From positions 1-64,000 of the forward strand of contig JAFQUP010000048.1 of NCBI GenBank assembly GCA_017408405.1: DNA of 64,000 nt. The letters are read 5' to 3'. Numbering within the stretch: position 1 is the stretch's first letter; every line of letters begins with the position of its first letter. This document shows, in pieces, positions 35,517 through 45,372 of this stretch. A program made the translations under genes and the position numbers. Under the pieces are notes generated by a model. That model saw nothing but the letters and a program-made list of their open reading frames with translations. It ran no database searches and was not told the DNA's origin. The stretch is from Thermoguttaceae bacterium. Its GTDB lineage: Bacteria; Planctomycetota; Planctomycetia; Pirellulales; Thermoguttaceae.

Positions 35517-37202
35517 TTAGTCATTTTCATGGCTGGACTTCGGCATTTGAGGCACATTTCCAGACGCGTTTACTTCGCCAGCGTATCGGTCAACAAACCA
35601 ATCGCGTTTTTCTTTTCCGCGAAAATGATTCTCGATACGATTATTTAAAAAAGTTCCTCTTCCATCTTCATCAATCTCAATTCCCTCACTTTTCCCATTT
35701 CGAATCTGGCATGATTCCACGACAGGCTCCCCCCAGGGACCAACCCAAACTCCGGAACTGGCGTTTCGGATGATTGCGCAATCCAAAAATCTCCCTTTTC
35801 CTTTATGGTAGACGCCAATTCCCGCACTGAATCCGTCGTGAATAAGACATCGGTGAACCCAAGGATTGCCGCCGGTTTTTATCAAAAATCCCATATCCTG
35901 ATTTTCGCTGATCTCGCAGTTTTTGAAAGTTCCTTTTCCTGACTGAACGACCCGAACGCCTGTTTTCATGCCGTGGTGAATCCAGCATCCCTCAAAAACA
36001 GGATTTCCCTTTTTTTTCACTAAAATCCCCGCTTTTTTATTTTGAAAGATTTCGCACTTCTCAAATCGCCCCATTCCTCCGCGAGTGACATGAATCCCTT
36101 CTTTCCGGCTGGAGCGAATGCGCGAATTCACGACGGTTGGATTTCCTCCATGTTGAATGACAAAGCTCGACTCTCCTGTTTTCTGAATTTCACAGTTAGA
36201 AAAATTTCCCATTCCTCCGCTATCGATAAAAACTCCCCCTTTGGGTTCGTTGAAAATGCTTGAGGCGATAAATGAGGGATTTGCTTTTTTCTGAATCTGA
36301 ATTCCAACAAATTTATTTTCGAAGATTTGACACTCCTTAAATTCTCCTTTCGCGCCTTCACTAAGACAAATTCCGCTAAGATTATTTCCATAAAAAAGGC
36401 AATTTGTCAGCGTCGGAGAGGAATTCTTTCCCATGAGTCCCATTCCGTCATTTTGGCAAAATTCGCAGTTGGTAAAAATCGGAAACGAGCGTTTCTCCAT
36501 CCAGCAGCCAACCATATTTTGGTAAAAACGGCAATCCTCCAATCGTGGATCAGACTCTTTTTCTATCCAGAGTCCGCATCCTTCATTCTTGAAAAAATCG
36601 CAGTGAATGAATCTTCCCCGCGCTTTTTGAGAAAATGAACATCCATTTGCGCGCGTCCTGAATATTCTGCACTCCTCGAAAACTGGATTTCCGCCCGTAC
36701 GGACCTCAATCCCATCGTCATGACATTCTGAAATTTCACAGTTCTTGAAAAAACCTTTACCATTCGCGTGAATCAAAATGCCGTAGTTTTCGCAAGCGTT
36801 AATGTTGACGGAATTAAAAACAGGATCTGCCGAATTGCCTTCAACCACGACACCTCCCCCATTAGGAGTAGAGATTTCGCAGTTCGAAAACGTCGGTTTT
36901 CCTCCGGTGACAAAGACTGCGCAAATATTTATCCCTGCCGATAGAAAAGAAATATTTTGAAATTCAGGATTTCCGCCTGAAACATGAAGCAGAGATGAAT
37001 CGGAAAGTATGATCATGACATCTTCCAGAGAATTTTCACCTCGAAGAATAACATTTTTTTCGATGATTAACGGTTCTGAAAGTAAATATTTCCCGGAAGA
37101 GAGTAAAATCTCATTTCCATCCCGCGAAGCCTGAAGAGCCTGAGCGAGTGTCGGAAAATCCTGGGGAACCCGAATTTGATGATCGGAAAACGTTTTTTTC
37201 AT
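35517..37202 (-). CDS. Cytoplasmic right-handed parallel beta-helix repeat protein
   Basis: 561 residues consisting almost entirely of ~23-residue beta-helix coils, with repeated GNPVFEEC, GMGRFEKCEIFQNKKAGI and GKGTFKNCEISENQDMGF patterns. These resemble the CASH/NosD-type helix of carbohydrate-binding proteins and of SHCBP1-like eukaryotic proteins. No signal peptide is present (MKKTFSDHQIRVPQDFPTL), so it is predicted to stay in the cytoplasm, unusual for this fold. The cysteine in nearly every coil is also compatible with a reducing compartment. It converges tail-to-tail with the FliM-like gene. No catalytic residues can be pointed out. Confidence 0.85.
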   Translation of the reverse strand: MKKTFSDHQIRVPQDFPTLAQALQASRDGNEILLSSGKYLLSEPLIIEKNVILRGENSLEDVMIILSDSSLLHVSGGNPEFQNISFLSAGINICAVFVTGGKPTFSNCEISTPNGGGVVVEGNSADPVFNSVNINACENYGILIHANGKGFFKNCEISECHDDGIEVRTGGNPVFEECRIFRTRANGCSFSQKARGRFIHCDFFKNEGCGLWIEKESDPRLEDCRFYQNMVGCWMEKRSFPIFTNCEFCQNDGMGLMGKNSSPTLTNCLFYGNNLSGICLSEGAKGEFKECQIFENKFVGIQIQKKANPSFIASSIFNEPKGGVFIDSGGMGNFSNCEIQKTGESSFVIQHGGNPTVVNSRIRSSRKEGIHVTRGGMGRFEKCEIFQNKKAGILVKKKGNPVFEGCWIHHGMKTGVRVVQSGKGTFKNCEISENQDMGFLIKTGGNPWVHRCLIHDGFSAGIGVYHKGKGRFLDCAIIRNASSGVWVGPWGEPVVESCQIRNGKSEGIEIDEDGRGTFLNNRIENHFRGKEKRDWFVDRYAGEVNASGNVPQMPKSSHEND

Positions 37203-37460
37203 AGAGATCCTTTCTGAATACCGCGAGAAGAATTAGCCTTAAAAAAGCATTTCTTCAATTCATACCTGCCTAAAAACTCTCTTTTTCTTAATTACTTCGT
37301 AAATCGCTCCTTTAATCCGTCCTAAAACATTCAAGCGGCTAAAAATTTTCCGAAAATAAAGTAGTTTCATTTGGGGATAAAAATTTATGAGAGGCTTTTT
37401 GCTTTAAAACAAAACGGAGAAACGCAAAGCATCCCTCCGTCTTCTGATTCTCTAAAGCTC

Positions 37461-39488
37461 TTATTTCCACTCAATCCTTAAATTCTCGCCAATCACGTAC
37501 GTGATCGCGGGAGAAAAAGTCATTTCGGAAGAAAGAGACACTTTTTTTCCTTCCCAATCAAAGCAGTCGGTAACTTTTCCGTGAAAAATCATTTTCTTTG
37601 ACCGTTCAGCGAAAGGAGCCCAAATGGCATATCCAATCTGTCCATCAGGCCTTTTCCATGAAAGAACGCAAAGTTTTCCATCATCCACATTCCAGTTGCC
37701 GGGAATGGTTTGGGAGCCTGACGGACGCGCCTGCGTCAGCGTTCGGTAGCCGAGATAGCCTGTTTTGGGAGTTAAATCCGCGTGCGTAATGCCGAAATGA
37801 TGCTCAGGGTCCACATCATCCTTTTCAACTGCCTGAAATTCGTAGCTGAAAAAGCGTTCCACTCCATTGGATAAGGCGAGAAGGATTGCCTGGCTCAGAA
37901 AAATCCCCTGGTTTTCCGGAACGCAGCGGTTCATGTTTCCCAAACTCCCGTCCATCTGCGCGCTGGCGACAATTGAGCCTTTCCAGTCACTATTAAATCG
38001 ATAAACGCAGGCGCTCGGAGCATCAAAAATCTCACCTTTTTTCGCGCCGTCTGTCCATTGGGTATCTTTGGGAATGATCAGAGCTTCCATCGAATCTCCT
38101 TCTTTCAGAAGTCGATCCGTAAAGAAACGTCCTCCCTTGACTTTCGCGACAGGATAATCCTTAAGAGCTTCCGCGCCGTCCGCCAATTGGATTGGACAGG
38201 TTTCCGGCACTCCTTTTTCCGTCCACCAGGCAATCCAATGAACTCGGAATGAATGAGCCAGATTTCCCGCGTACGGATTTTTTTTCGGACGTTCCCAGAC
38301 TCCATTTTCCGTTTGGGCCATTTGATAATAAAAAGGAACACCGCCCAACAGAACGAGCGTTCCGCCGTCACGAACAAAATTACGGAGCTGATCAGCGTAA
38401 GCGACTGGGAAATCCTCGCCAGGAGGCATGATCAAAACAGAATATTTTTCTTTGGTCAAACTGGAAAGGTCAGCTATCAAAAGCGGAGTAAAATCAGCTC
38501 CCTCCGGAAGGAGATTTTTCCAGGCTGTTTCCGACAAACCGTAAGACGGCGGATAGTACGTATCGGAAATGACCGCGATTTTTCCAGGAATCCCGTCCGG
38601 ATAAATTTTCTCAAGGCTCCCTGAAATTAGCGCGCGATAATTAAGGCCAAGTGTTGGAGGCGTTGCCCAGCCCATTTCCGTAATCCAAAGAGGTTTTGCT
38701 TTGCCGCAGTACTGAATGGTCAAATCATGAAATTTTTGAATATCCTCAAGAAAGCGATTGATTGAATTTTCAGACATCATTCCGCCTCGATACGGATGAA
38801 TGTTCGCCACATCAAAAAATTCTCCCGCTCCCGCCTGAAGAGATTTTTCATAAAAATCCGCCGGAACTCCCGCCAAACCGCCGTAAACGACGACCAGTTC
38901 CGGGTCAATCTCTTTAATCGTCAGATAGGTTTTCTTCAAAAACTCCGCGTATGCTTCAGGATTCGGAGTGTCACCCCAGAAACCCGCGAGATTCTGCTCA
39001 TTCCAAACTTCCCAATAGCGAATTTGATCTTTAAAGTGCGTTACCGTCCGGCGCACGTACTCCAGCCAGGCTTCCGGATTGCGATAAGAAGGTGCGGCCC
39101 ACGGTACGGAATAATCCAGAATCGGGAGAATCGTTACCCCCTGTTCCTGGGCCGTGTTCACTACTTTGTCAAGATGCTCGAAATGCCACGTTCCACGCGA
39201 TCTTTCGATTCCGCTCCAGGAAAAGTCCGCGCGTGCCCATTCGATTCCCGCCTGACGCATTAATTTCAGATTTTTCGGCATTTCCCTGTGCTCCTGACCG
39301 CCGGCCAAATGAGAGCAGGTGCCGTACGGACTTGAGGAGGGAGTAAAATCCGCGGCGGAAACAAAACACGGCATCATTAAAAATACGCACGAGAATCCGA
39401 ATCGCATAGCTGAAAAAAGATGCTTCACAGACTGGCTGAGCGAAGAAAATTTTGAACGGCAGTTGGAGTTGGAGGGGATTTTCAACAT
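37461..39488 (-). CDS. Secreted GH39-like glycoside hydrolase with a C-terminal glutamine-amidotransferase-like region
   Basis: 675 residues from ATG 39488 (AAGGAG six bases upstream). A long N-terminal export segment (FGFSCVFLMMPCFVSA) leads into a TIM barrel of the GH-A clan: acid/base Glu in IRYWEVWNEQN (about 161) and nucleophile Glu in PLWITEMGW (about 269). From about residue 330 a Rossmann-like domain follows (YSVLIMPPGEDFPVAYADQL, GGTLVLLGGVPFYY), like the trimer/amidotransferase domain of beta-galactosidases, and then a beta-rich tail. The substrate cannot be told. Confidence 0.82.
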   Translation of the reverse strand: MLKIPSNSNCRSKFSSLSQSVKHLFSAMRFGFSCVFLMMPCFVSAADFTPSSSPYGTCSHLAGGQEHREMPKNLKLMRQAGIEWARADFSWSGIERSRGTWHFEHLDKVVNTAQEQGVTILPILDYSVPWAAPSYRNPEAWLEYVRRTVTHFKDQIRYWEVWNEQNLAGFWGDTPNPEAYAEFLKKTYLTIKEIDPELVVVYGGLAGVPADFYEKSLQAGAGEFFDVANIHPYRGGMMSENSINRFLEDIQKFHDLTIQYCGKAKPLWITEMGWATPPTLGLNYRALISGSLEKIYPDGIPGKIAVISDTYYPPSYGLSETAWKNLLPEGADFTPLLIADLSSLTKEKYSVLIMPPGEDFPVAYADQLRNFVRDGGTLVLLGGVPFYYQMAQTENGVWERPKKNPYAGNLAHSFRVHWIAWWTEKGVPETCPIQLADGAEALKDYPVAKVKGGRFFTDRLLKEGDSMEALIIPKDTQWTDGAKKGEIFDAPSACVYRFNSDWKGSIVASAQMDGSLGNMNRCVPENQGIFLSQAILLALSNGVERFFSYEFQAVEKDDVDPEHHFGITHADLTPKTGYLGYRTLTQARPSGSQTIPGNWNVDDGKLCVLSWKRPDGQIGYAIWAPFAERSKKMIFHGKVTDCFDWEGKKVSLSSEMTFSPAITYVIGENLRIEWK

Positions 39489-39658
39489 AAAAACTCCTTT
39501 AGATAAATTTCTCAAAATCACGAACGATTTAAATTCACGAAATTGGGGATGAAACACTGGTTTTCAATCGGCATGGAAATGAAGGTGCTGAAATTCAAAT
39601 ACTCTTCAATCATCCCTAAAGGAACTTCTGATTTACCAGAAATCTCTTTATGGAGTCA

Positions 39659-39687
39659 ATTATACTAAGCAAAACTCATTTCGTCAA
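39659..39687 (-). promoter_or_regulatory. Promoter of the GH39-like gene
   Basis: TTGACG (39687-39682) and a perfect TATAAT (39664-39659) on the minus strand with a 17-bp spacer. It gives a leader of about 165 nt before ATG 39488. Confidence 0.7.
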
Positions 39688-39843
39688 CGCCCCCAGACAA
39701 AAATATTTTGTGATTCTTTTAATTTTGTGAAAAACGAACTCAAAAATCTGTTCACATTTTAGGAAAGAATTTCTCCCCATTAAAATTTTCAAAAAAGCGG
39801 AAGTTAAATTAAGGCGTTGATCGTTTCCGCGATAAGCGTTCCG

Positions 39844-39861
39844 TTTCTCATTCGTGAGAAA
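39844..39861 (-). terminator. UUCG-type hairpin after the VWA gene
   Basis: TTTCTCA (39844-39850), loop TTCG, TGAGAAA (39855-39861): a perfect 7-bp stem 50 bp beyond the VWA gene's stop on the minus strand. No T-run follows. The remaining gap to the GH39-like promoter (39690-39840) shows no gene. Confidence 0.45.
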
Positions 39862-39910
39862 TGAAACGCCGATTCAAGCCGGCGGAGAGTCTTTGCCGAC
39901 GGAAAATTCT

Positions 39911-42154
39911 TCATGTCCGTTGCCGGTTCCTGATCCATAGTAAGGATAAGAGGCCAATCAGCGGAAAAAGTAAAAATTTCCAGACTCGCAGCCGATTTGC
40001 TGAAACAGAAACGTCGGAAACGGATTGATCCTGAAGAGCAAGCAGAATCTCCCGAGCGATTTCTGAAGTTTGAATTTGAGGATACGATTTACCAATTTCA
40101 AAACAGGAACCTCCTGTCTGACGAGCGAATTTTTCCGCTTCCTCTTTTTCCGGCAATGTTTTCCGAAATTCCGGATCCTGCCCAGGAATCACTTCCGGAA
40201 GTATCTCAAGGGAAATTTCCGCGGTTGAGACTTTTGATTTGCCTGATGGGCTGCCGTCTGAATTTTCAAGTCTTGCCGCGGACAGGATATTTTGCTCGGG
40301 CGGTGAAGATTTCTCCTCAACGCAAAGCCCGTGGAGCGTTTGAAGCCAGTAGTGACGATAATCCGCCTGCGAGTATTTTTTCCAGCGCCAAAAATTGTCG
40401 GAAGCATGAAAAACAGTGGAAATTCTCCCATGCTTTCCGTGAATAATCAAGGGGTTTCGCTCAATTTCAGCAAGGACTTGCGCACCGGGTAAAAGATGCG
40501 GTATCGTCCAATACGAAAATATGGCAGGAAAAGAAACAAATTTTTCCTTTTCGGTTTCTTTGGTTTTCTTTTCTTCATTACCCTCTTCTCGTTCAGAGGA
40601 TTCTTTTTTTAATTTTTCGAACGAGTCATTTTCAATGGCAGGGGCGAAAACGGGCGAAACCTTGCCGAATGAAGTAAGAGCGGCTTTTGCCCCGGAACGA
40701 TTTCCGTTTGAGTGAAATTCCAATTCGGAAAAGGAAAAAGGGAATAGGGTTCCTAACGCGCCAATCTCCCATTCTTTCGGCTGGAACTTTCGTCCGGCAA
40801 GAAGAACCAGCCCATGACGCCGCGTTTCTTCTGTCTGTTCCGAATTCCAGGCGCTCAAAATACGATTGATATTTTCATCTCCAAGGTCAATCGGTGAAAC
40901 TGAATCAAGAATCAGCGCGTCAAACCGCTTTAATTCTTCAGTTGACGGAAAAAGCGGCTGAGGCTTTGCCCCGGGCAACGAATCCCAGGAAAGAAAAGAA
41001 TCTTTGGGAAACCAGGTTTCAAGCTGAATTGACGGTTCACGAATCAGCAGATTTCTCAAACTTCGGAATTCCCAGGAGGGGGAAGCCGTGATCAATAATA
41101 CGCGGCGTTTACGTTCCGCCGCGTTCAGAAAAAATCTCGTAACGGGCTGAATCAAAAAAGCCTCGGGAGAATCCGGAAGCAGAAATTCAAGCTGAAAATG
41201 ATGCTCGCCCTCAACTTCAGGCTGCCAGGAAAAGCGCAGCTCAAAAGTTCCTGAATTGCCATCGAGAAAAATTTCCTTTTCTGCCAAGACTTCGTTCGGA
41301 GGCGAAAATGACGAATTTCCAGAATGGGTTAAGCGCGCGAGAATTTTGCGTGTCGGAAGTGAAACGGCGAAAATCTGAAAACGAAGTTCACTTTCCTCGC
41401 CGCAGAGAACAGTAGGTTTTGAATCCGGAATTCGCGTGTGAAGCTGAGGATAAGAGTCTTTTTCTCCAAGAACGCATGAAAAAAACACGCTTTTTTTTTC
41501 CTTTGCCCGATGCGAAATTTTCGGTGTCAAAAAACCGTCACTGGAAATCCCGTCCGTCAGGAGCAGCACTCCTTTCATTTCATCGGTTTGGGAATTTGAA
41601 AAATCAAAACGAAAAAGCGTGTCAAGCACTCGGTTCAGAGGAGAGGATGGAAAATCGGCGGATAAAGTCTTGAAATCTGTTTTGGAAATATTTCCTTCAG
41701 AAAGGCTGCTTTCATTTCCCATGAGTTTCGACAGAGTAAAAAAATGAACGGAGACATCGTTTTGCTCCAGCAGGGGAATTAATTCACCAGCCAGATTTTT
41801 TGAAACCTCAAAACGTGAAAGCGATTCCTTTCCTGCGATCGGCAGCTCCATGCTTCGTGAATCATCCAGAATCAAAAACAGACTTTTCTTTGGCTCATGA
41901 CGCTCAACCAGAACCAGTTGCCCAAAACAAAGAAAAAAGAGAAAAGCACTCCCCATTTGAAGATACTTTTCCCAGCGGGAGAGTTTTTTTCTTCTTTTCC
42001 CGAGAAAAAAAGTGCCAATCCACATTCCCAGAGCAATGAGAATCAGGAACCAAAAGGGCAATGGCGCGTCGAATTCCGGAAACCAATATCTCATAAAAAA
42101 TCCAAACGGGCTGAATCCAGGGAAAACTGGCGTCTTTGAGCGGCGCCGGTTCAT
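39911..42154 (-). CDS. Membrane protein with VWA and amidotransferase-like domains (BatA/BatB-like)
   Basis: 747 residues. Two N-terminal transmembrane segments (PFWFLILIALGMWIGTFFLG and YLQMGSAFLFFLCFGQLVLV) precede a von Willebrand A domain with the metal-site motif LILDDSRSM. A beta-rich stretch follows, then a class I amidotransferase-like domain (RRVLLITASPSWEFRSLRNLL, HGLVLLAGRKF). The C-terminal helix WKFLLFPLIGLLSLLWI is a third membrane segment. In planctomycetes such proteins sit in MoxR/DUF58 loci; here the gene stands apart, 35 kb from moxR. Probably an envelope adhesion or assembly factor. Confidence 0.85.
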   Translation of the reverse strand: MNRRRSKTPVFPGFSPFGFFMRYWFPEFDAPLPFWFLILIALGMWIGTFFLGKRRKKLSRWEKYLQMGSAFLFFLCFGQLVLVERHEPKKSLFLILDDSRSMELPIAGKESLSRFEVSKNLAGELIPLLEQNDVSVHFFTLSKLMGNESSLSEGNISKTDFKTLSADFPSSPLNRVLDTLFRFDFSNSQTDEMKGVLLLTDGISSDGFLTPKISHRAKEKKSVFFSCVLGEKDSYPQLHTRIPDSKPTVLCGEESELRFQIFAVSLPTRKILARLTHSGNSSFSPPNEVLAEKEIFLDGNSGTFELRFSWQPEVEGEHHFQLEFLLPDSPEAFLIQPVTRFFLNAAERKRRVLLITASPSWEFRSLRNLLIREPSIQLETWFPKDSFLSWDSLPGAKPQPLFPSTEELKRFDALILDSVSPIDLGDENINRILSAWNSEQTEETRRHGLVLLAGRKFQPKEWEIGALGTLFPFSFSELEFHSNGNRSGAKAALTSFGKVSPVFAPAIENDSFEKLKKESSEREEGNEEKKTKETEKEKFVSFPAIFSYWTIPHLLPGAQVLAEIERNPLIIHGKHGRISTVFHASDNFWRWKKYSQADYRHYWLQTLHGLCVEEKSSPPEQNILSAARLENSDGSPSGKSKVSTAEISLEILPEVIPGQDPEFRKTLPEKEEAEKFARQTGGSCFEIGKSYPQIQTSEIAREILLALQDQSVSDVSVSANRLRVWKFLLFPLIGLLSLLWIRNRQRT

Positions 42155-42188
42155 TCTTGCCGTTTCACTAAAAATTACCTTGATTCAA

Positions 42189-42255
42189 GGACTTCCCAAA
42201 ACGCGGGCCAAATTAAAAGTATTTGATTTTGGGAAAATTAAGTTTTGGGAAGTCC
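42189..42255 (+). repeat. Dispersed palindromic element, copy C
   Basis: GGACTTCCCAAAA (42189-42201) and TTTTGGGAAGTCC (42243-42255) are a perfect 13-bp inverted repeat around a 41-nt loop beginning CGCGGGCC. The same ACTT...CGCGGGC...GGGAAGT order and similar spacing appear in copies A and B. It lies in the 155-bp gap between two minus-strand genes, 35 bp upstream of the VWA gene's start. Confidence 0.6.
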
Positions 42256-42309
42256 CTTCATTCTCTTTCTCGAAATTCCCGCGGGAATTCTGGAGAAAGT
42301 TCTTCTTTT

Positions 42310-44982
42310 TTATTTCAGCAATATCGTTCTCTGCTGAATCTCAGGGGTTTCAGAAACTTTCCCCACCTCAACGACTTTTCCATCCGCGTAGATCTGAAAC
42401 GCCAGATTGCCAGGCGCGAAAACTCGAACGGAATCTTCACTTAAGTCGATCGGGAACGGTGAGGTCACGCGGTGTTTCTCGTTCCAGCGAGTCGCCAAAG
42501 CGTCCTGCTCTCCCAAAAGGCGGAGGCGGAGAGCAATCGGAACTGCCGGATTGATGTCCGCTGGATAACGCATCGCGGTTCGGAAATCAATTGAATCAGG
42601 CAAAAGTCCCAAAGATTCGCCCTCTGGATAAATCTGGCGTTCCGCGGACAGAGTAATCCATTCCGCGATTTGACGCCATCCTTTACTTTCTTCGCTGTCT
42701 TTCGGCAAGACATCCGCCAGCTCGAAAAGCGCGTAAGCGTAAACCGTTCCGATCCACTGAACCGGCCGGCCAATCCAATTCGGCACTTTCCAGTTAGTCG
42801 CTCCCAAAACGCCAATGAAAGCCCCAAATTGCCATGGACTTTCCGGAGTATCCCAAAGATAAACGTAAGAGGCTCCCTCTAATGCCCAGCGTTCGGCGTC
42901 ACGCAAATACTTTTCGTCTCCAGTGATCCGGAACGCCCAGACGAGGGCGCGAATCATTTGCGCGTTGGCCAGAGGATCCGGAGTATGAAGAGGCATTTCC
43001 CAACATTGCGCTCCGCGGCCTACCTTAAACCGACGGCAGTAATCAAGCGTTTCAAGAGCGGGTTTCAAATACTTTTCATCTCCCGTGACGGCAAAAGCCT
43101 GAAGGAGAGCCGCGCACGGCTGGGCGCAGCGTCCCAGCGCGGTGGATTCAAAATGCGTCACGTCATACTTTCCGGCGTAACGCCATGAACCGTCGGGCTG
43201 ACGGGAGGACAAAATGCCATTCGCGCCGCCGCGAATGATGGCTGCCCAGCGTTCCGTTTGACCGCGCAGGAAAAAGATTGAGTCATTCCGCACGTGCGCT
43301 CCGCCCGGATGGAACTGAAAATCCGGAACGTTTCCGCCAATTCTCCAAAGCGCGGAAGCGTGATCGCCCATCGGTCCTTTGGGCCATCGCTCGCCGGCAC
43401 AGTGTCCCCAGCCCTTTTCCGAACGAATTGCGCCTCTTTCCAGCTGTTCACGATAAAGAGAAAAAAGTTTCTCCGTATTTTCCGCCAGATCCTCTTCTTC
43501 CCATTTCTGGGCAACGCGTTTCGAGTGTTCCAGCTGACGATTCAAACCCGCACGCAGGAAAGCGGTTTCATCCGTTGACGGCGAAAACTCAAATCGAACG
43601 CGCTGTCCCTCTTTGCGTACCGCTTTTTCGGAAACTTCCAGCCCCAGAAGAGCGTCCGAAGTCGTGTCAAAGTAGTTCGGAACAGCAAAAATCGGCTGGA
43701 AATACGGGTTTTCCCAATGAAGCCGAAACGCTCCATCGGAAGTCACGATTCCCATCCAGGTTTGCGTCAAAAGGTAAGGTTCCGGACGAAATCTTTTGTG
43801 TTCCGGAATCACCAAATCCGCCCTGGAGGAACTCCACTCACCTTTTTCGAGTAATTCAAGCCCGGGAACTATCGCGTAATTCATCGTTCCGGGAAGGTGA
43901 AACTTCGGAAGAGACGCCGCTTCCGAAATTTGAAATTCAAGCATGTTGCCAACGACTTTTACCGGGGTTTTCTCAAGATCGAGGTCTGTCAGGGCAGCGA
44001 TTTTTTTCCCATTCCGGCACAAAAACGCGGCATCGCGTTTCGGGCAAAGACAAAAATCAAAGTCCTCCCCTTTCTGAATCATCCATTCTTCCGTAATTTC
44101 CACGTCATGAACGATCGTCATTTCTCGATGAATCGTCGGAAATTCGTCACTTTCGACTTTCCAAACGCATTTATCGACCATCTTTTTCGAGTCAGAATTC
44201 CAGCTGAAAATCCTGCTTTCATTAGCCGAAAAAGTTTCATTGGCGCCATTGATCCGGATATTCATTGATTCTGGTTTTCGACTGGTGACCTTGATTCGAA
44301 CGGTCTGGGAGTCTTTCGGGAAATTCTCCATTCCCACCGCGTTCCGCCCTTTAGTCCCCGCGACATTTTCCATTGGGAGCGTTTCGAGTTTAGGGCCTTC
44401 GGTCACCACTTCAAAAATCTCAATTTTTTTAATTTCAAAATGTCCCGGACTCGTGGAGGGATCAAGCCGCCACGCCTGAACGCGGCGGGGAGCCTCAAAT
44501 TGAAGATCAACCTCACGCCACTCATTTTCATCCAGATTGCAGCTCGTTGTCGCGGTAAGGGCCTGGGAAAAATTTGGATGCCTGGAATCGGTCCAGTAAA
44601 TGCCCGCGCTCCGATTTTCACCGCGCATGGTCAAACGCAGAATCAAAGTACGGCTCTGTTCATCTTCTCCCCATTCCTCCGGAGAGAAAAGCTGACCCGG
44701 CATCCGAAAATAAGGATCGCTTCCAGTAGCTTCCCCTGCCAGAATTCCGTCTTTCCACTCCAAAGAGCAGAAATTAAATCCGGCGCAGCCTTTCACAAAT
44801 TCCGGCGAATCAAAACAAACCGTTTTAAGCGGAACTAATTTCAGGGATTCGACATGCGTTTGATTCCAGAAATGAGCGTCTTCCTTCGTGGGAAGTTCTG
44901 CCTCTTCCGAGAATGAGGGAAGCGCTGCGGCCAGGCAGGAGGCAGCGGCTAAAAATAAAGAACTAAACCTGAAAAATTTCAT
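42310..44982 (-). CDS. Secreted protein with an (alpha/alpha)-barrel domain, probable carbohydrate-active enzyme
   Basis: 890 residues from ATG 44982, with GGGAGA eight bases upstream. Signal peptide (FFRFSSLFLAAASCLAAALP), then beta-sandwich-like regions, then a helical toroid from about 520 on (ALWRIGGNVPDFQFHPGGAH, HFESTALGRCAQPCAALLQA, GDEKYLKPALETLDYCRRFK and GDEKYLRDAERWALEGASYV) as in glycosidases and polysaccharide lyases with an (alpha/alpha)6 barrel. I cannot name a CAZy family or catalytic residues. The position among other secreted glycosidases supports glycan degradation. Confidence 0.75.
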   Translation of the reverse strand: MKFFRFSSLFLAAASCLAAALPSFSEEAELPTKEDAHFWNQTHVESLKLVPLKTVCFDSPEFVKGCAGFNFCSLEWKDGILAGEATGSDPYFRMPGQLFSPEEWGEDEQSRTLILRLTMRGENRSAGIYWTDSRHPNFSQALTATTSCNLDENEWREVDLQFEAPRRVQAWRLDPSTSPGHFEIKKIEIFEVVTEGPKLETLPMENVAGTKGRNAVGMENFPKDSQTVRIKVTSRKPESMNIRINGANETFSANESRIFSWNSDSKKMVDKCVWKVESDEFPTIHREMTIVHDVEITEEWMIQKGEDFDFCLCPKRDAAFLCRNGKKIAALTDLDLEKTPVKVVGNMLEFQISEAASLPKFHLPGTMNYAIVPGLELLEKGEWSSSRADLVIPEHKRFRPEPYLLTQTWMGIVTSDGAFRLHWENPYFQPIFAVPNYFDTTSDALLGLEVSEKAVRKEGQRVRFEFSPSTDETAFLRAGLNRQLEHSKRVAQKWEEEDLAENTEKLFSLYREQLERGAIRSEKGWGHCAGERWPKGPMGDHASALWRIGGNVPDFQFHPGGAHVRNDSIFFLRGQTERWAAIIRGGANGILSSRQPDGSWRYAGKYDVTHFESTALGRCAQPCAALLQAFAVTGDEKYLKPALETLDYCRRFKVGRGAQCWEMPLHTPDPLANAQMIRALVWAFRITGDEKYLRDAERWALEGASYVYLWDTPESPWQFGAFIGVLGATNWKVPNWIGRPVQWIGTVYAYALFELADVLPKDSEESKGWRQIAEWITLSAERQIYPEGESLGLLPDSIDFRTAMRYPADINPAVPIALRLRLLGEQDALATRWNEKHRVTSPFPIDLSEDSVRVFAPGNLAFQIYADGKVVEVGKVSETPEIQQRTILLK

Positions 44983-45127
44983 TATGATTCTCCCAAAAAA
45001 ATAATAAGGAAGGAAAAATTGGGACTTAAAAATATTCATCAAATTTTAAGGAGTCTTCCCCAGACGGTTTTCCGCGAAGAAAAACGTGAGAGTTTTGGGT
45101 TTTGACCAAGTGCCTGGAGTTCAGAAT

Positions 45128-45215
45128 ATTCAGAAATACGCGGGACTTTCGGGAACGCGGGCAATTTCAAATTTATCCGTTTTTCTGGGACTGAGTCTTG
45201 GGAAGTTTCTTTAAT
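45128..45215 (+). repeat. Dispersed palindromic element, copy B
   Basis: Aligns without gaps to copy A (12671-12758). Arms GGGACTTTCGGGAA (45142-45155) and TCTTGGGAAGTTTC (45196-45209) pair over the outer nine positions when G-U pairs of the plus-strand RNA are allowed, followed by the same CGCGGGCAA core. Its right end abuts the -10 box of the minus-strand promoter. Confidence 0.55.
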
Positions 45216-45241
45216 TTTAACAAAAAATTTTTTATTGTCAA
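45214..45241 (-). promoter_or_regulatory. Promoter of the (alpha/alpha)-barrel gene
   Basis: TTGACA (45241-45236) and TAAAAT (45219-45214) on the minus strand with a 16-bp spacer. The transcript would begin inside element B, giving a leader of more than 200 nt. Confidence 0.6.
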
Positions 45242-45344
45242 GTACCGAAAAAACGCCGCATTTTCATTTCTCCATCAGGCATGAGACTCGGTTTTTCATA
45301 TTTTGTTTCTGTCAAAATTTTTAATTTTCTTATTTCCGGAACTC

Positions 45345-45372
45345 TTGATTTTTTCTTTTGATCGAGTATAAT
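45345..45372 (+). promoter_or_regulatory. Promoter of the discoidin/TIM-barrel gene
   Basis: TTGATT (45345-45350) and TATAAT (45367-45372) with a 16-bp spacer. The leader to ATG 45683 is about 300 nt and contains no gene. Confidence 0.65.
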
